Shown: piece by piece, positions 22,862 to 37,665 of the stretch | Numbering within the stretch: the stretch's first letter is position 1 | Layout of the letters: every line of letters begins with the position of its first letter | NCBI GenBank assembly: GCA_045837725.1 | Contig: JBEWZL010000109.1 | Coordinates: 186,001-250,000, forward strand | Origin: Vermamoeba vermiformis | Lineage: Eukaryota > Tubulinea > Echinamoebida | Length of the DNA stretch: 64,000 nucleotides | Direction: 5' to 3' | Program-made: the position numbers and the translations under genes | The notes under the pieces: generated by a model | What the model was told of the DNA's origin: nothing | The model's database searches: none | The model's input: only the letters and a program-made list of their open reading frames with translations

Positions 22862-25584
22862 TTATTGCTGTACATCTGCACGCGATCGTTGTGTGATCGG
22901 TGCACTCATCTCTTCTAGTGTCGGTATTTTGTCCTTTACTAGCTCGTCAAATGCGAAGAACGTTTGTTGACTGTAGTTTGTACTGGGTTTCAAAATCACC
23001 ACATCCATCGCTTTGAGCGCTACATTTACATCACCGAGCTGTACGTGCACCATGAGTCCTATAGCTGGTATAAATACACCCATGCGCGATTGCAGGGTCC
23101 AGGGGTCCAGTAGTAGTGTCTACAAACTCCGCCCAAGTCGCAGGTGGCGTATTGACATCGATGACTACACCGTAATAGTAATGATGCGCGGCATGTTGGG
23201 CGAGGTACTTGTACTTCCAATAGCGCTCGCATCGCTGTTGCAGTTGATGAATGTAGTACGAGGTCGCATCCACTTGTACCAGCAGTTGTTTGAGCAGATC
23301 TTCACTGAACGGCAGCTCTTTGCCTTGCAACTGCGCATAATACTGATACTGGAAGATGAGGTCTGAATAGCGGCGAATCGGCGATGTGACGCGCGCATAG
23401 GTCTCGAGACCGACGCTGTAGTGCCCGACATCACTCGCAGCAGTGGTGCTCGCTGTGCTCGAGTAGGGCAATAGTCGCAATTCACGCACGAGTCGCGCGA
23501 GTGGTGGCACATTGTCACCTGCTGCCACCAGTGGATCGCGCGCAATGTGCTCGGGCAGTTCAGGCTTGACTTGCACGCGCAGTGGCACGGGCAGGCGTCG
23601 TTCAATGGCGAGTTTGGCAGCCAATTCACCGGCCAGGACCATCAACTCCTCGACCAACACGCGCGACTTGGGTGTGGTGTTTGGCAACAGCTTGATCTCC
23701 GCGCGATCTCCGTCACGTGCCACTTTGACATCGGGATCGGGCAGATTGATCAGTCGCGCGCCAATGTTGTTGCGGTACTGGCGCCGCAACTGAGCCACGT
23801 GATAGAGCTCAAAGAGATCACGTGACTGCACATCACTCGCTGCAGGGCCGTTCAGAACTTGCTCCACGTGATAGTAGTTCACACGCGTGATGTTCACTAG
23901 CGAGGGCTGCACTTTGTAATCGACCAGGGCACCAGTAGCAGGGTCCAGGCGCGCACTGAAGGTGAGGGCGGTGTTGGGCTGATTAGGCGTCAGTGTGAAC
24001 AGCTGCACGAGTGACTGCGGGAACATGGCGTATCTCCGGTGCGGGAGATATATCGTCGATGCACGGCGTCGTGCAGCCAAGTCAGCAGGATTGTTGGGAG
24101 CCACGTGATCAAAGGATGCTGGTGAACTGATGTGGATGTGGATCCACAAGTCACCAATGTCCAGCGGATCACCATCACGACCTTTGATGCGTTCAATACT
24201 CACTGCATCATCGACTTCAGTGGTGGAGTCGTCGTCAATGGCGTACTGGGTGTCAAAGTGTCAGTGTCACGTGTCAAGGTGTCAAATCAAGGTACGTACT
24301 GAGCGTTGGTCCATGAATGACACACGACCTGCAGCAATGTCGGCAGCACTGCTTGTGCTCACGAGAGGTGTCACGTGCTCATTCGCTGCTGAGGGTGTGG
24401 TTGTGACAGGTGTGACACGTGCCAGGGCTTCTTTTGGTGGCACTAAGAGAGGTCCGTGCTGCGCCAAGTCCTCCAAAGTGACGCGCAGTTCAGGCGGGCA
24501 GGTGTGTTCGTTCCACACCCCCACCACTGTCAGCAGTGCCGCGACGTCACTCGGGAATGCTTTCAAGCCGAGGGGTCGCAACAGTCGCAAATAGACCAGT
24601 CCGTCCATCAACTCGTGTGCCTCCGTGCTGCACGCCACACGCTGCAAGAGATCGAGCAGGGGTCGCAGTGCGCGGTCATTGGTCACTTGATTGCGCGCCA
24701 CGGCAAGCTGTTCGGTGGTCATTGGCTTGATGGCGGCAGCGAGGGTCAGTTCCGCTGCCGAGGCCTCACGTTCAGGGGCAGTCGGTGCAGCGGTCTCATT
24801 GGCCGCAGTTGAAGACTTCTTGTCAGTACTCGCCATGAGTGGTGCCAGCAGTGCGGTCACGAGGGGTCGTGTCATGGCCACAAAGCGATCTGTCAGCTGT
24901 CGGTCGAACAGTGAGCGCTGCTGTAGCTGCAGCACTTTGACACGTTCAGGCGAGTGGCAGTAATATACACCATGACCACGAGCACCAAAAAGTGTCCAAT
25001 ATCGAGCTATTAACAGTTGTGTTGTATGTAACGCGATCGCGCGCTGATCTGCTGCAGTTAAATTGCGCTGAGGCTTCATGCGAGGGGCAATGAACTTAAA
25101 TGCGTCTTCCAATGAGAAGCTAGTCTTTGTTTTCATCTGTTCATATAATTGGGGGGCCTTATAATCGAGAATTAACGATGGATCGCGAGTGAGCTTACGA
25201 ATAAAAAATTATTACCAATGATTTGAGACTATCTGCTTCTTTCTTCGCTAGGTCTGAAATTTGTTGTGGCGTAATATCGATTTTTCCGTAATTACAACTC
25301 AAGCTCTGCCCGCCGATCAGGATCGGCCCTCTTGTGAAGTCAGATGTGGCCTCCACAAATATTCTACTGGCGATCGGATCTACATCGATGACTTTAGATA
25401 CTTGTCGCCGCTGTTTAAAAATAAATTCAACGGTTTCTCCTTTTGCAGGCAGATCCAGCCTGATCTTGTGGGATCGAGCTTCAGCCGCAGTGCATAGCTG
25501 TCTGAATATACTCGAACTCGCTTTGGGACAAGTGCGAGCATTCTTTAAGCTGTAATTAGCGAGGATTGAGGTCACTCGCTGCAT
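22862..25584 (-). CDS. RNB (RNase II family) exoribonuclease, probably mitochondrial
   Basis: Exons 25216-25584, 24300-25136 and 22862-24245, about 860 residues. The N-terminus (MQRVTSILANYSLKNARTC) is presequence-like. The RNB domain begins after the second intron with YAIDDDSTTEVDDAVS, which holds the acidic catalytic cluster, and includes VTSPIRRYSDLIFQ. It degrades RNA 3' to 5'. Near 23085-23095 the frame must shift by one base to reach the C-terminus MGVFIPAIGLMVHVQLGD; the site is GGACCCCTGGACCCT, where one C looks extra. An alternative 22-bp intron in place of 25137-25215 would add 19 in-frame residues, but the 79-bp intron fits this window better. The stop lies 26 bp before the TRMT2A start on the same strand. 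Confidence 0.85.
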
Positions 25585-25809
25585 GCTGAAAGGGAAAACG
25601 GTTCACGAGTGTCGCAATTGCAAATTTATTATTTTTGAGCGAAATTTCATTAATCGACAAATGAACTTCGCTAGGGCATGCACGACAGCTTCAGTGCATG
25701 CGAGTATGTGCTCGACTCTCAGCGACAACATGATGTGTCACAGGCAGATGGATCCACTTTGCATCGCATTAGTGATATTATTCGCGTTCTATCGTCCCAC
25801 CGAACACTC

Positions 25810-29095
<3,286 letters not shown>

Positions 29096-29303
29096 CCTGC
29101 GTCCCTTCTTGCTTGTTCTTTCCTTCTTTGCAAGTTTAGGAGAGGAAAATATTAAATCGCGTTAAAACAATAGAACAGACGCAGCTGTGTTCATCTGCTA
29201 AGTGACGTGATTATTAACAGCAAAAAAATCTAGCCAATTTTGTTGAAGTCTACTGATGGACACGCACAGCACGTGATTACAAAAATATCCGCAATTATTT
29301 TAT

Positions 29304-31275
29304 TTACATTTGAGCAATAAGCTTCTTCAGTTGTTGGTACCTCTCTTCTGCACTTCTTTTTTCCTCAAAGGACAGGCGCACTTCTTCGGATCTGCCTCCG
29401 TTAACTGCAACAGTGCTTGATTTGCTCTTTGTCGATTTTTTCTGTTTTTTGTCTTTCAACTTGCCACTGTCGCTATTTACTTGCTTAGCTTTGTGCTGGA
29501 CAGACGCTTGAGGTACCGGTACGGTGTCTCTTTTGTCTCTCGTGTGCTGTCCCTGCTCCACACTCGCTTGGTGGTTGCTTAGCCTCCACATTGCTCTTAT
29601 TGTTGATGGTATGTATTGTATTGTTGTTCGAAGTCCCTTCTTGGCGTGCCTCACTCGTGTTGCTCACTAGGCGTGCTAAATCCGTCGTGTTTGTACCATT
29701 CAGACCTTTGTTTTTCTTCTTTTTGTTCTTCTTTTTCTTCTTTTTAGGCACTGCTGTTTGAGTAGCATCGCCACTACTGCTAGCAACAGTCGACTGAGCA
29801 ATGGTAGGTGTTGACAAGGGTTGCGACACTTGACTGCTCGTGCCATTAGTGCCTTGTGATAGAGGCAGCGCAGGGATAGACTTGTTCTTTTTCTTCTTCT
29901 TCTTTTTTCTCTTCTTCTTGGTCTCACCAGTCACTGCTGCATTGTTCGCACTGTGCACTTCTGCTTTGTTCTCTATCGATCGTGCAGTAGCCCGCAGCTT
30001 GTCTTGCTTCAAATCAGGTGCAGAATCCAACGCACTGCCCCTCGTCTTGTCTTCTTTGAGCTCGGTCACTGCTTCGTTTTTCACACTGACCGGAGTGCAC
30101 TGACTGGCAGGTACACCGTCGGAGCTCGTAATCTCTCGGTTATCTTTCCTCTTCGAACGCTTTCGCTTCTTTGTTCGCACCTCAGTTGTCTTGCCCTCAA
30201 CTGCAACAGGGGGCTTGATGTCAACTGGCTTGGCATCGACGTCAGTCTCAATCTTGTTGTTAGCCGCATCGTTGTTGCTAGTCACAATGACGCTGTTCGT
30301 AGGAGGTGCATCGACTTGCAATTCAACTATTGGAGAGTTGGTAGCCTCGTTCTTCACTTGCTGTTCCGGATCCGGTTGGTCGTCATCATCTATTCGACGT
30401 CTCTTTCTGCGCGGCTGATCTTCATCTATGGACTCCTCTTCTTCGACTGAGATGTGGATCTCGCTGCTCGAGGATGACGATGAAGAGCTACGGCGCGCAC
30501 GCTTTAGTCTTCTTCGCTTGACGCGTCCTCGCTCACTGCTGTAACTCGACGCATCAGTCAACACGCTCACATCATCATCTGGCACCACAAAGTCATCGTA
30601 GTCGTAGTCAGAGTTCTCCATGTGTGCAAAGTCCTGATCCGAGAGGGCCTCGTCTTCTTCCTCTGACGAGCGCTTTTCAAACCGTTCATCTTCGCAATTC
30701 AAATACCCAGCCCATCTATTGCACTCCTTTTGAGCCTCAACCTCATCTTCTGAAGTCTCTTCTCCGCTCTCTGCCTCTTCGTCAATAAACGGATGTGCTG
30801 CGCCGTATTCTGACTCTTCGCTTGCACTGTCGCCGTAATCATTCTCTGCATCTTCAATGGTGTAGTTTGTGCCTTGTTCACGCTCCTCAACCTCCGTAAT
30901 TTTGCCGTTCTGGAAGATAAAATTAAACGATCGAGATCGCGTGTCATATTTTTTGATTTACGAACCTTTTTTCTCGTTATTTTGCGGAACCTTGATTTGC
31001 ATGTGGGGCACTGTGGGTCATTAATATTTGGAAAAGTTATGATTTATTCTCGCTTACTGTGTTGGTTCTCTCAGCCCAATTAATTATACAATTGAAACTG
31101 TGCATTTAGGTTAGCCGCAAATTAATATTTATGAATAATCATACCAATACGTGTGGCTACACCCGTCCAAGTTTGCAGGATCTGCGATCTAGATCGTGTT
31201 AATTAAATTCAATTTCATCGCAAATTAAATAACCCGTACCTTCTCGGTTAAGCAAATGCTACAAGGGCTAGACAT
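29304..31275 (-). CDS. RING-finger protein with acidic/basic low-complexity body
   Basis: Small 5' exons 31240-31275, 31145-31188, 31058-31097 and 30966-31010, then 29590-30909 and 29304-29546, about 575 residues. Splicing the four tiny exons builds a complete RING: MSSPCSICLTEK, GCSHTYCFNCIINWAE, TNTCPTCKSRF. Acidic, Ser-rich and poly-Lys stretches follow (for example KKKRKKKKKKKNK), then a short helical C-terminus (FEEKRSAEERYQQLKKLIAQM). It is likely a nuclear E3 ligase of the PHRF1/TOPORS style. The last intron (29547-29589, 43 bp) has a weak donor, GTGGAG; it could instead be a one-base frame break. Confidence 0.82.
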
Positions 31276-31358
31276 CACGAAGGAGATCTGGTGATCGAGA
31301 AGGTTAGCCTGAAAAGAGTTGAAAAAAGCGCGAACGAATGGAGCAGAGAAATTTAAAA

Positions 31359-31378
31359 CCACGTGACTACCACGTGCT
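31359..31378. promoter_or_regulatory. Paired CACGTG boxes in divergent promoter
   Basis: CACGTG occurs at 31360-31365 and 31371-31376, 11 bp apart, in the 231-bp space between the start codons of the RING gene (-) and the Sds3-like gene (+). The right-hand copy reads ACCACGTGCT, as in a second divergent promoter at 61929-61937. Confidence 0.45.
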
Positions 31379-31462
31379 CTTTTTGGTTGCAGCAATCATC
31401 GTTTTGGACGAACCATTCCGTAGTATCACTTCTAACGACAAACACTTGTGGTTATTTTTGTG

Positions 31463-31477
31463 ACCCGTTACCCGTTA
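31463..31477 (-). promoter_or_regulatory. Tandem Myb-type sites (TAACGGGTAACGGGT)
   Basis: The complement reads two adjoining TAACGG motifs, the classic Myb recognition sequence (YAACKG), ending 30 bp before the Sds3-like start codon. Function is inferred. Confidence 0.35.
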
Positions 31478-31506
31478 ATCCCAGGATTGTTTTTTTGTCG
31501 TTTCAA

Positions 31507-32808
31507 ATGGCGGACGCTGCGATCAAAGAAGAAGGTAAATCCGGAGCGAAACAATTTAGAACGCTCAAACCCCTAATTTAATCATGCATAAATCTAGCAC
31601 TTGTCAGGGTTTTTATCATTTTTTATTAAGCGCTGGTCTAATTTTTTCTTCTTCGTTCAGAAAACTCTCTTAGCGCCAATACCTCGCAAGCAGAGAGCAG
31701 AAAGCATCCCTTAGAATCTCCCGAGGAGTACACGCGAGTTAAGAGACAGAAGATTGGTGACGTGAGCCGCGACTCAGGAGATGAAAGGTCAGACAGTATG
31801 GTCGTAGATCAAACCAACGGCGAGGGCTCTGGAGACGACGGTACTGGTAAAAAAAGAGATGACGTAATCGAGAGCATGGAGAAAATCGAGAAAGAATTTA
31901 TCGACTTGAAAGAGAAGTTTTACGCGGAGAGGTTAGCGATCATTAAACGCGAGATCGAGATGATTAAGAATGGTAAGTTCCTTTTAACCATGCTCTATGG
32001 TAAAGACGGGTCTCTTTAATTCACCCAACCTATTTGAACGGATTTAGCTTTTAATTTTTGATGTTTTCCAATAGTTTTGAAGCGAGGGAAATACCGATTG
32101 AAACTTATTTAATTTCTCTAATTTGCTAATTTTAGGCACTCACGCAAACTACTTGGAGACGGTAAAGCAGCTCGAGGACAAGAAGGCTCAAAGGATTTGG
32201 CTCGCAGACCAGTGGAGAGCCTACCAGCTTCAATGCATTAACATCGCCTTCGAGTCGGAGAAAAAACAAGCCGACGACGAGTATCAGGTACCTTATCATT
32301 TTATTTTAAATTTTTTTGTGCGGGCATCTGACCGGATTGTGTTCACAGAATGAGAAACGGGACTGCAAGGAGCGACTGATGAAGTCAACCCTGCTGAAGC
32401 GTCAACAGCTCGAAGAGGAAAAAAATGCCATCAGTCTTGTTGGTACGTGTTCAAAATTGAATCAATTTCCATCGTTGCCTAATTTTATTGGTCAGATCCT
32501 GAAGTTCGTGTATCGACGAGAATGCTTCGATCCAAACGAAAGGACGCTAATCAACCCGAAAAGATCAAGGGCGGTACTGTTATTCCTGGCGGTGTCATAA
32601 AGAAAGTTTCAGGTACGCAGCCACATTAAATGTTTGCACCCTTTCAGTGGTAACTCATTCTCTTTAAGCACCTGAAATCAAGATTGACCTCACTGACATG
32701 GAGGTTGGCGAAGATTTTGAGACGATTCATAGGGTAAGTAATTGTTAGCGCGTTGACTGTGTGCGTTGGCTCACGATCGTGTAACAGATGACTCGCCTCA
32801 TGCAATAA
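31507..32808 (+). CDS. SUDS3: Sds3/BRMS1-like protein, Sin3-HDAC complex subunit
   Basis: Seven exons, 31507-31534, 31661-31972, 32136-32287, 32349-32442, 32496-32612, 32669-32733 and 32788-32808, give 262 residues with matching phases. The core is helical: KIEKEFIDLKEKFYAERLAI, NGTHANYLETVKQLEDKK, RAYQLQCINIAFESEKKQ, ERLMKSTLLKRQQLEEE. This matches the Sds3-like family signature of a long coiled coil containing a GTH-P/A-x-Y-L motif. The family bridges Sin3 and the Rpd3-type histone deacetylase. The N-terminus is acidic and disordered. The last exon codes only seven codons. Confidence 0.82.
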
Positions 32809-32884
32809 GATTGGTGCCTTGTACATAAATGCCGCTTCTGATGTATTTAAATAATATAAATAAATTTACTTTCATATTTACAAG

Positions 32885-33172
32885 TTATTCGGAAGGGCCG
32901 ACACCAAACACTCTGCGATGCCAAGCTCGCAACTAATAAATAATAATAATTCAGAATTAAATTTTAATCAGTTCAAGGCGATATCGAAGTATAATTTAAA
33001 CACTTACCGGTGACAATACATTTTTCTTCGGGATTGATAATGAAGTGGACGTGAAGTCAACCCAAAACACGAGGTAATACGCCAAACCGATAGTTAGTAC
33101 GGTATTGGCAGAGCGAAGTCTGCGTTGCCAAGGAGCAATAGCTTGAGAATCTTTAACTTGTCGCTTCACCAT
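32885..33172 (-). CDS. Small single-pass membrane protein, 70 aa
   Basis: Two exons, 33008-33172 (55 codons) and 32885-32932 (16 codons with stop), joined in phase 0 by a GTAAGT...TTATTAG intron of 75 bp. The protein has a basic N-terminus (MVKRQVKDSQAIAPWQRRLR), one hydrophobic helix (TVLTIGLAYYLVFWVDF) and a basic C-terminus (LRAWHRRVFGVGPSE). The short CDS, clean splice sites and position between two well-defined genes support it. I do not recognise a family. It is divergent from Rpt2 with 113 bp between start codons. Confidence 0.65.
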
Positions 33173-33285
33173 GGGTCGTGGATGATTGCTGCGGCCGCGT
33201 GATTGAAACAGCCAACAAAAAATTCAAGTTGCGTTTGACGCAAATTTTTAGTCATAATTTTGCATTTATCAAACTCAAGCACACA

Positions 33286-34997
33286 ATGGGTCAAGCTGGC
33301 AGTAATCCCGGACAAGGTCCTAACAGACAAAATAAAGACCAAAAGAAGGTAGCCAGCAGATTCTTTTTTATAGCCAGGCGCGAATCTAATGTTTTTTGAA
33401 GGACGATAAACCTAAAGACGATAAGAGTAAATTTGAAAGAGCCCCACCAACACGTGTTGGCAAGAGAAAGAGAAGAAAGGGCCCTGATCCATCGTCAAAG
33501 CTTCCTACAGGTAATTTTTTTAAATAATAATTGAAAAATTTTTCATTTGTTCAAAAAAACGCTTTGTATTACTTCTTTGCCACAATAATACGTACATATT
33601 TATCTCATTAATTTATAGTGACTCCTCATACCAAATGCCGCCTGAGACTTTTGAAGATGGAGAGAATAAAGGATTTCCTTTTAATGGAGGAAGAATTTAT
33701 TCAAAGACAAGAAAGATTTAAGCCACAAGAGGAGAAAGCACAGGTAATTTCCTCGTTCGCCTTTAATACAAAATTCCCCTCTTGTAAAATATTTTATTGT
33801 TGGTCATTTATTGAATCTGTAATTGCAGGAGGAAAGAACAAAGGTCGACGATATTAGAGGAACGCCAATGGCAGTGGGATCGTTAGAAGAGATCATTGAT
33901 GACAACCACGCTATTGTCTCCTCTTCTGTTGGACCAGAGTACTATGTACCGATCTTGTCTTTTGTTGAGAAGGACTTGATCGAACCTGGCTGCTCTGTCC
34001 TATTGCACAATAAGGTACGTGTGTGGCAGAAGGCGAAGTGAAGATTCGTACCTAACTTGTCGCATTTAAGGTGATGGCAGTGGTTGGTGTTCTTCAAGAC
34101 GATGTCGATCCGTTAGTCAGCGTCATGAAGGTTGAAAAAGCCCCTCTCGAGTCATACGGTGATGTTGGTGGCTTGGAGAAACAAATTCAAGAAATTAAGG
34201 TACACAAATAGCACTACTTTAAAGCGCCGGAGCTTCCTAAGCTTGTCCTAACATGTATCTCGTTGTAGGAAGCTGTCGAGCTGCCGTTGACACATCCTGA
34301 GTTGTACGAAGAAATTGGTATCAAGCCTCCCAAGGGTGTCATTCTTTACGGCTCTCCTGGTACTGGCAAGACTTTGATCGCTAAAGCCGTAGCCAATTCA
34401 ACCTCCGCAACTTTCCTTCGTGTCGTCGGCTCAGAACTCATTCAAAAGTATCTCGGCGATGGTCCCAAACTCGTCCGAGAACTGTTCCGTGTCGCCGAGG
34501 AACATGCGCCTTCAATCGTATTTATCGACGAAATTGATGCCGTCGGTACCAAGCGTTACGACTCAAATTCTGGTGGTGAAAAAGAAATTCAACGAACGAT
34601 GTTGGAGTTGCTGAATCAATTGGACGGCTTTGACTCACGAACGGACGTCAAGGTTATTATGGCCACAAACAGAATCGAGTCTTTGGATCCTGCTCTTATT
34701 CGACCTGGTCGTATTGATAGAAAGATCGAGTTCCCTCTGCCTGACATCAAGACCAAGCGCAAGATCTTCCAGATTCACACTGGCAAGATGACACTCGCTC
34801 CTGGTGTTAACCTCGAAGAGTTCGTCATGACTAAGGATGACTTGTCTGGTGCCGATATCAAGGCCATTTGTACAGAAGCAGGCTTGATGGCATTGCGTGA
34901 ACGTCGTATGAAGGTCACTCAAGAAGATTTCCGAAAGGCCAAAGAGAATGTGTTGTATAGAAAGAACGAGAACGTGCCTGAAGGACTCTACTTGTAA
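33286..34997 (+). CDS. PSMC1: 26S proteasome regulatory ATPase Rpt2
   Basis: Six exons, 33286-33348, 33402-33510, 33619-33743, 33829-34014, 34071-34199 and 34269-34997, give 446 residues. Seen: MGQAGSNPG (Gly2, the Rpt2 myristoylation site), [36 protein letters not shown], Walker A GSPGTGKT, Walker [14 protein letters not shown], the second region of homology [18 protein letters not shown], and the C-terminal gate-opening tail EGLYL (HbYX-like). The Walker A loop has Ser where most Rpt2 proteins have Pro; the Lys and Thr are intact. It is part of the base of the 19S particle. Confidence 0.97.
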
Positions 34998-35220
34998 ACG
35001 ACGCGTCGGACTTGCGTGTCATCAAGTTGACCCTAGTTGTCTGATCGTCACTTATTGCATAATAAACCATTTTATTTGTTAAGAATTATGGCAAACTGAT
35101 ACACACTTCCGGTGTTTTTGAAGCTGCCAAGTTTAGTTTTTTTGATCTGAAGTAATCAAACAAACAAACACATTCACTACGCAACTGCGCAGACAAACAA
35201 GAGCACAAATTTAATCCACA

Positions 35221-35940
35221 ATGGAGAAAAACAATAATAAGGTAAATTAAAGAACTTGCTCGGTTCGTTGGACCGAGATTTGTCACATATTTTCTAATTA
35301 ATTTTATTAATTACGGTGTCTGCATTTTGGTAGCATAAATAATTGACTTGACGTTATTATCTTCAAGGGACCGGTATTAAAAAGTGGCTATCTGTCAAAG
35401 CGTGGCCAATTAAATACAGCCTGGCGAAATCGATGGTGCACACTCCAAGGTAGATACTTGCTTAATTTGATTATTCCTAGGAGTAGCATTTAACTATAAT
35501 CAACAGATGACAAACTATTTTATTACAAAAACTCGGATCAAGCGAAGCCACTCGGCTCAATCCCTTTAAACCAATCAGTTGTGCGCGTAAGTTATAATTT
35601 TTCAATATATCTTCCAACTTAATAACAAAAACGAATATCCTTCAGACATGCACCGAGGATGTAGGAAAAGAGCACTGTTTTGAGGTAGTAACAAAAGAGC
35701 GCGTTTGGCGCCTCGTTGCATCGTCTCACGTACGTATTTTTGTGAATGTTGGCACTCGCTAACTAATAACAGAAAGAGATGGTTGAGTGGATAGATGCGC
35801 TGAAGCCAAGCACTTTGCTCCACCAAGATAACGATATCATTGTGCATCTCGAGGAGCGCATCCATAAATATCAATATGCAAATTCTACAGCGATGGAAAA
35901 GAGTCTCGAAGCATTACTGACCGCACAGGCAAACAATTAA
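35221..35940 (+). CDS. Small PH-domain protein, 144 aa
   Basis: Exons 35221-35241, 35368-35449, 35507-35586, 35646-35729 and 35773-35940. The reading frame is a single pleckstrin-homology fold: KSGYLSKRGQLNTAWRNRWCTL, DDKLFYYKN, LGSIPLNQS, CFEVVTKERVWRLVA, and the closing helix EMVEWIDALK with the invariant Trp. A short helical tail follows. The basic residues in beta1-beta2 (K, R, R) suit phosphoinositide binding, but specificity cannot be read. Five exons for 144 residues is high intron density. Confidence 0.85.
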
Positions 35941-36223
35941 ATTAAAACGACACGACGAGGATCTAGATGCAGCCGCGTCATAGCAATCTCTAATACGAGA
36001 CTAAGCTGCAGGGGGAAGATATCAAAATACCAGAAGCGAGTTCGATATTAAAGACGATTGATTTGTAGAGTATGTACAATACTTTATTCAAATCCACTTT
36101 GAATAAGCGTTCTACAAGTGATAATAAAAAGACAAAATTAATCTACCGTTAACAAAATTTGAAAAATTGTAGACTGGTAAAGCGTATCGAGTATTGTGTT
36201 TTAGTTGCTTTCTGCCAACTAGC

Positions 36224-37383
36224 TTATTTGAATTCTTCGTCTTCGTCGTCTTGGAACTCAGCAGTAAGGGCTTGCTCCAAGATGGCTTCTTGTTGCTTTT
36301 GGTGCTCAAGGTCGATAGTCACGTCTTGAGGAAGAAGGGCGGGTTGTTGAACCAATTGCAAGTTGGGATCGTTTTCAAGCTTGCGGAGCAAGTAGATGAA
36401 GGGCTTTTCGTAGTTGTAGTTGCTCTTAACGGAGAGCTCGTAGTATTGAATGTTCTTCTTGCGGTGGAAGGTGATGGTTCTGGGCTTGACTTGGCGCTCC
36501 TTGAGATCGACCTTGTTACCGCACAAAACGATGGGGATATCGGCAGTGCAGACACGAGTGATATCTCTGTGCCAGTTGGGGACGTTCTTGTAAGTCATTC
36601 TGGAAGTGACGTCGAACATAATGATGGCAGCTTGGCCTCCAATGCTAAAAATAAATAAATTAGTATCAATAACAGGATAAAATTATTGAATAACATACTA
36701 GTAACCGTCACGCAAAATACCGAACTTTTCTTGACCGGCAGTATCCCACTAAATTAACAAAGTTAGATCTTGTTGTTGTGACAAGGATCGACGTAACGTA
36801 CCATGTTGAACACGATTTGACCGTTGGTGGTATACCAAGGCAAAGGAACTACATCAACACCAATGGTGGCTGAAATAAAAGAAAAGTCAGCAAATGCAAC
36901 AGAAAGTTTTTAAAATCTGGATTCGGCCCGAATCAGATGCAGTGAACACCGTTTAATTGTTCTAACCATTATACCGGCCTCAATTTAATTATTTACGCAG
37001 TTATTTGCAAAAAGAAGAAATAGGAAGCCAGCCAGCCAAGGCAGATGATAAAAAAAAAAGAACGGATACATACGAATATATTTTCGCTCGAACTCTCCCT
37101 TCTTAGTTCTGCTAACGAAAGTAGTTTTGCCGACACCTAAAAAATTAATGATGAGAAACAAAAATTTAAATAAAAAAAGGATTTGCGGAGGGAATCCTTT
37201 TTGTGGTTTCAGTAAGTCGCGAAGCTACGACTCTAATTAGTAATATAAATACTTACCACCGTCACCAACGAGGATAACCTTGTATTGCTTAATGTGGGCC
37301 TACGAAACAGTGGGGTGAGCTGCTGCGCTGGTGATCGCAAGAGACAATTGTAAACTTACGGGAACGTTGCTGAATTCGCTCAT
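36224..37383 (-). CDS. RAN: Ran GTPase
   Basis: Six exons, 37360-37383, 37257-37299, 37074-37136, 36802-36869, 36699-36748 and 36224-36644, give 222 residues. Seen: VGDGGVGKTTF (P-loop), [10 protein letters not shown] (switch II with catalytic Gln), [32 protein letters not shown] and [24 protein letters not shown], all Ran-specific. The C-terminus ends DDEDEEFK, keeping the acidic switch tail. It drives nuclear transport and spindle assembly. Start codon context and phases are clear. Divergent from a small basic-protein gene. Confidence 0.97.
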
Positions 37384-37665
37384 TATGAATGAAGTGTGTA
37401 GTTGTATGAAGGCTGATAAAAGCTAAATGCTTTCAGGGTAGACCGTTTTAGTTTGGCGCTCACTTTTTTATTCGCCCCAGGAAAAATCCACACTTTTTCA
37501 AGGATAAATCTGGGTTTTTTCAAGGATAAAACCTCCCGCCAGGGTTTTGCCGCGGTTTTTTCATAACCAGTTTTTAAAAATGTTACCGTTGCGCTGATCG
37601 AAAAGGATAAAAGCGTCTTCTCCAGCCTCTTGTTCAATTTCAAAATTTACATCAACCACAACAAA
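37384..37665. promoter_or_regulatory. Divergent Ran / basic-protein promoter with repeats
   Basis: This 282-bp spacer holds TTTGGCGC at 37452-37459 (E2F-like), a 15-bp direct repeat TTTTTCAAGGATAAA at 37494-37508 and 37516-37530, a third AAGGATAAA at 37603-37611, and CCCGCC near 37535. The repeats suggest shared control of two growth-linked genes. Confidence 0.45.
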
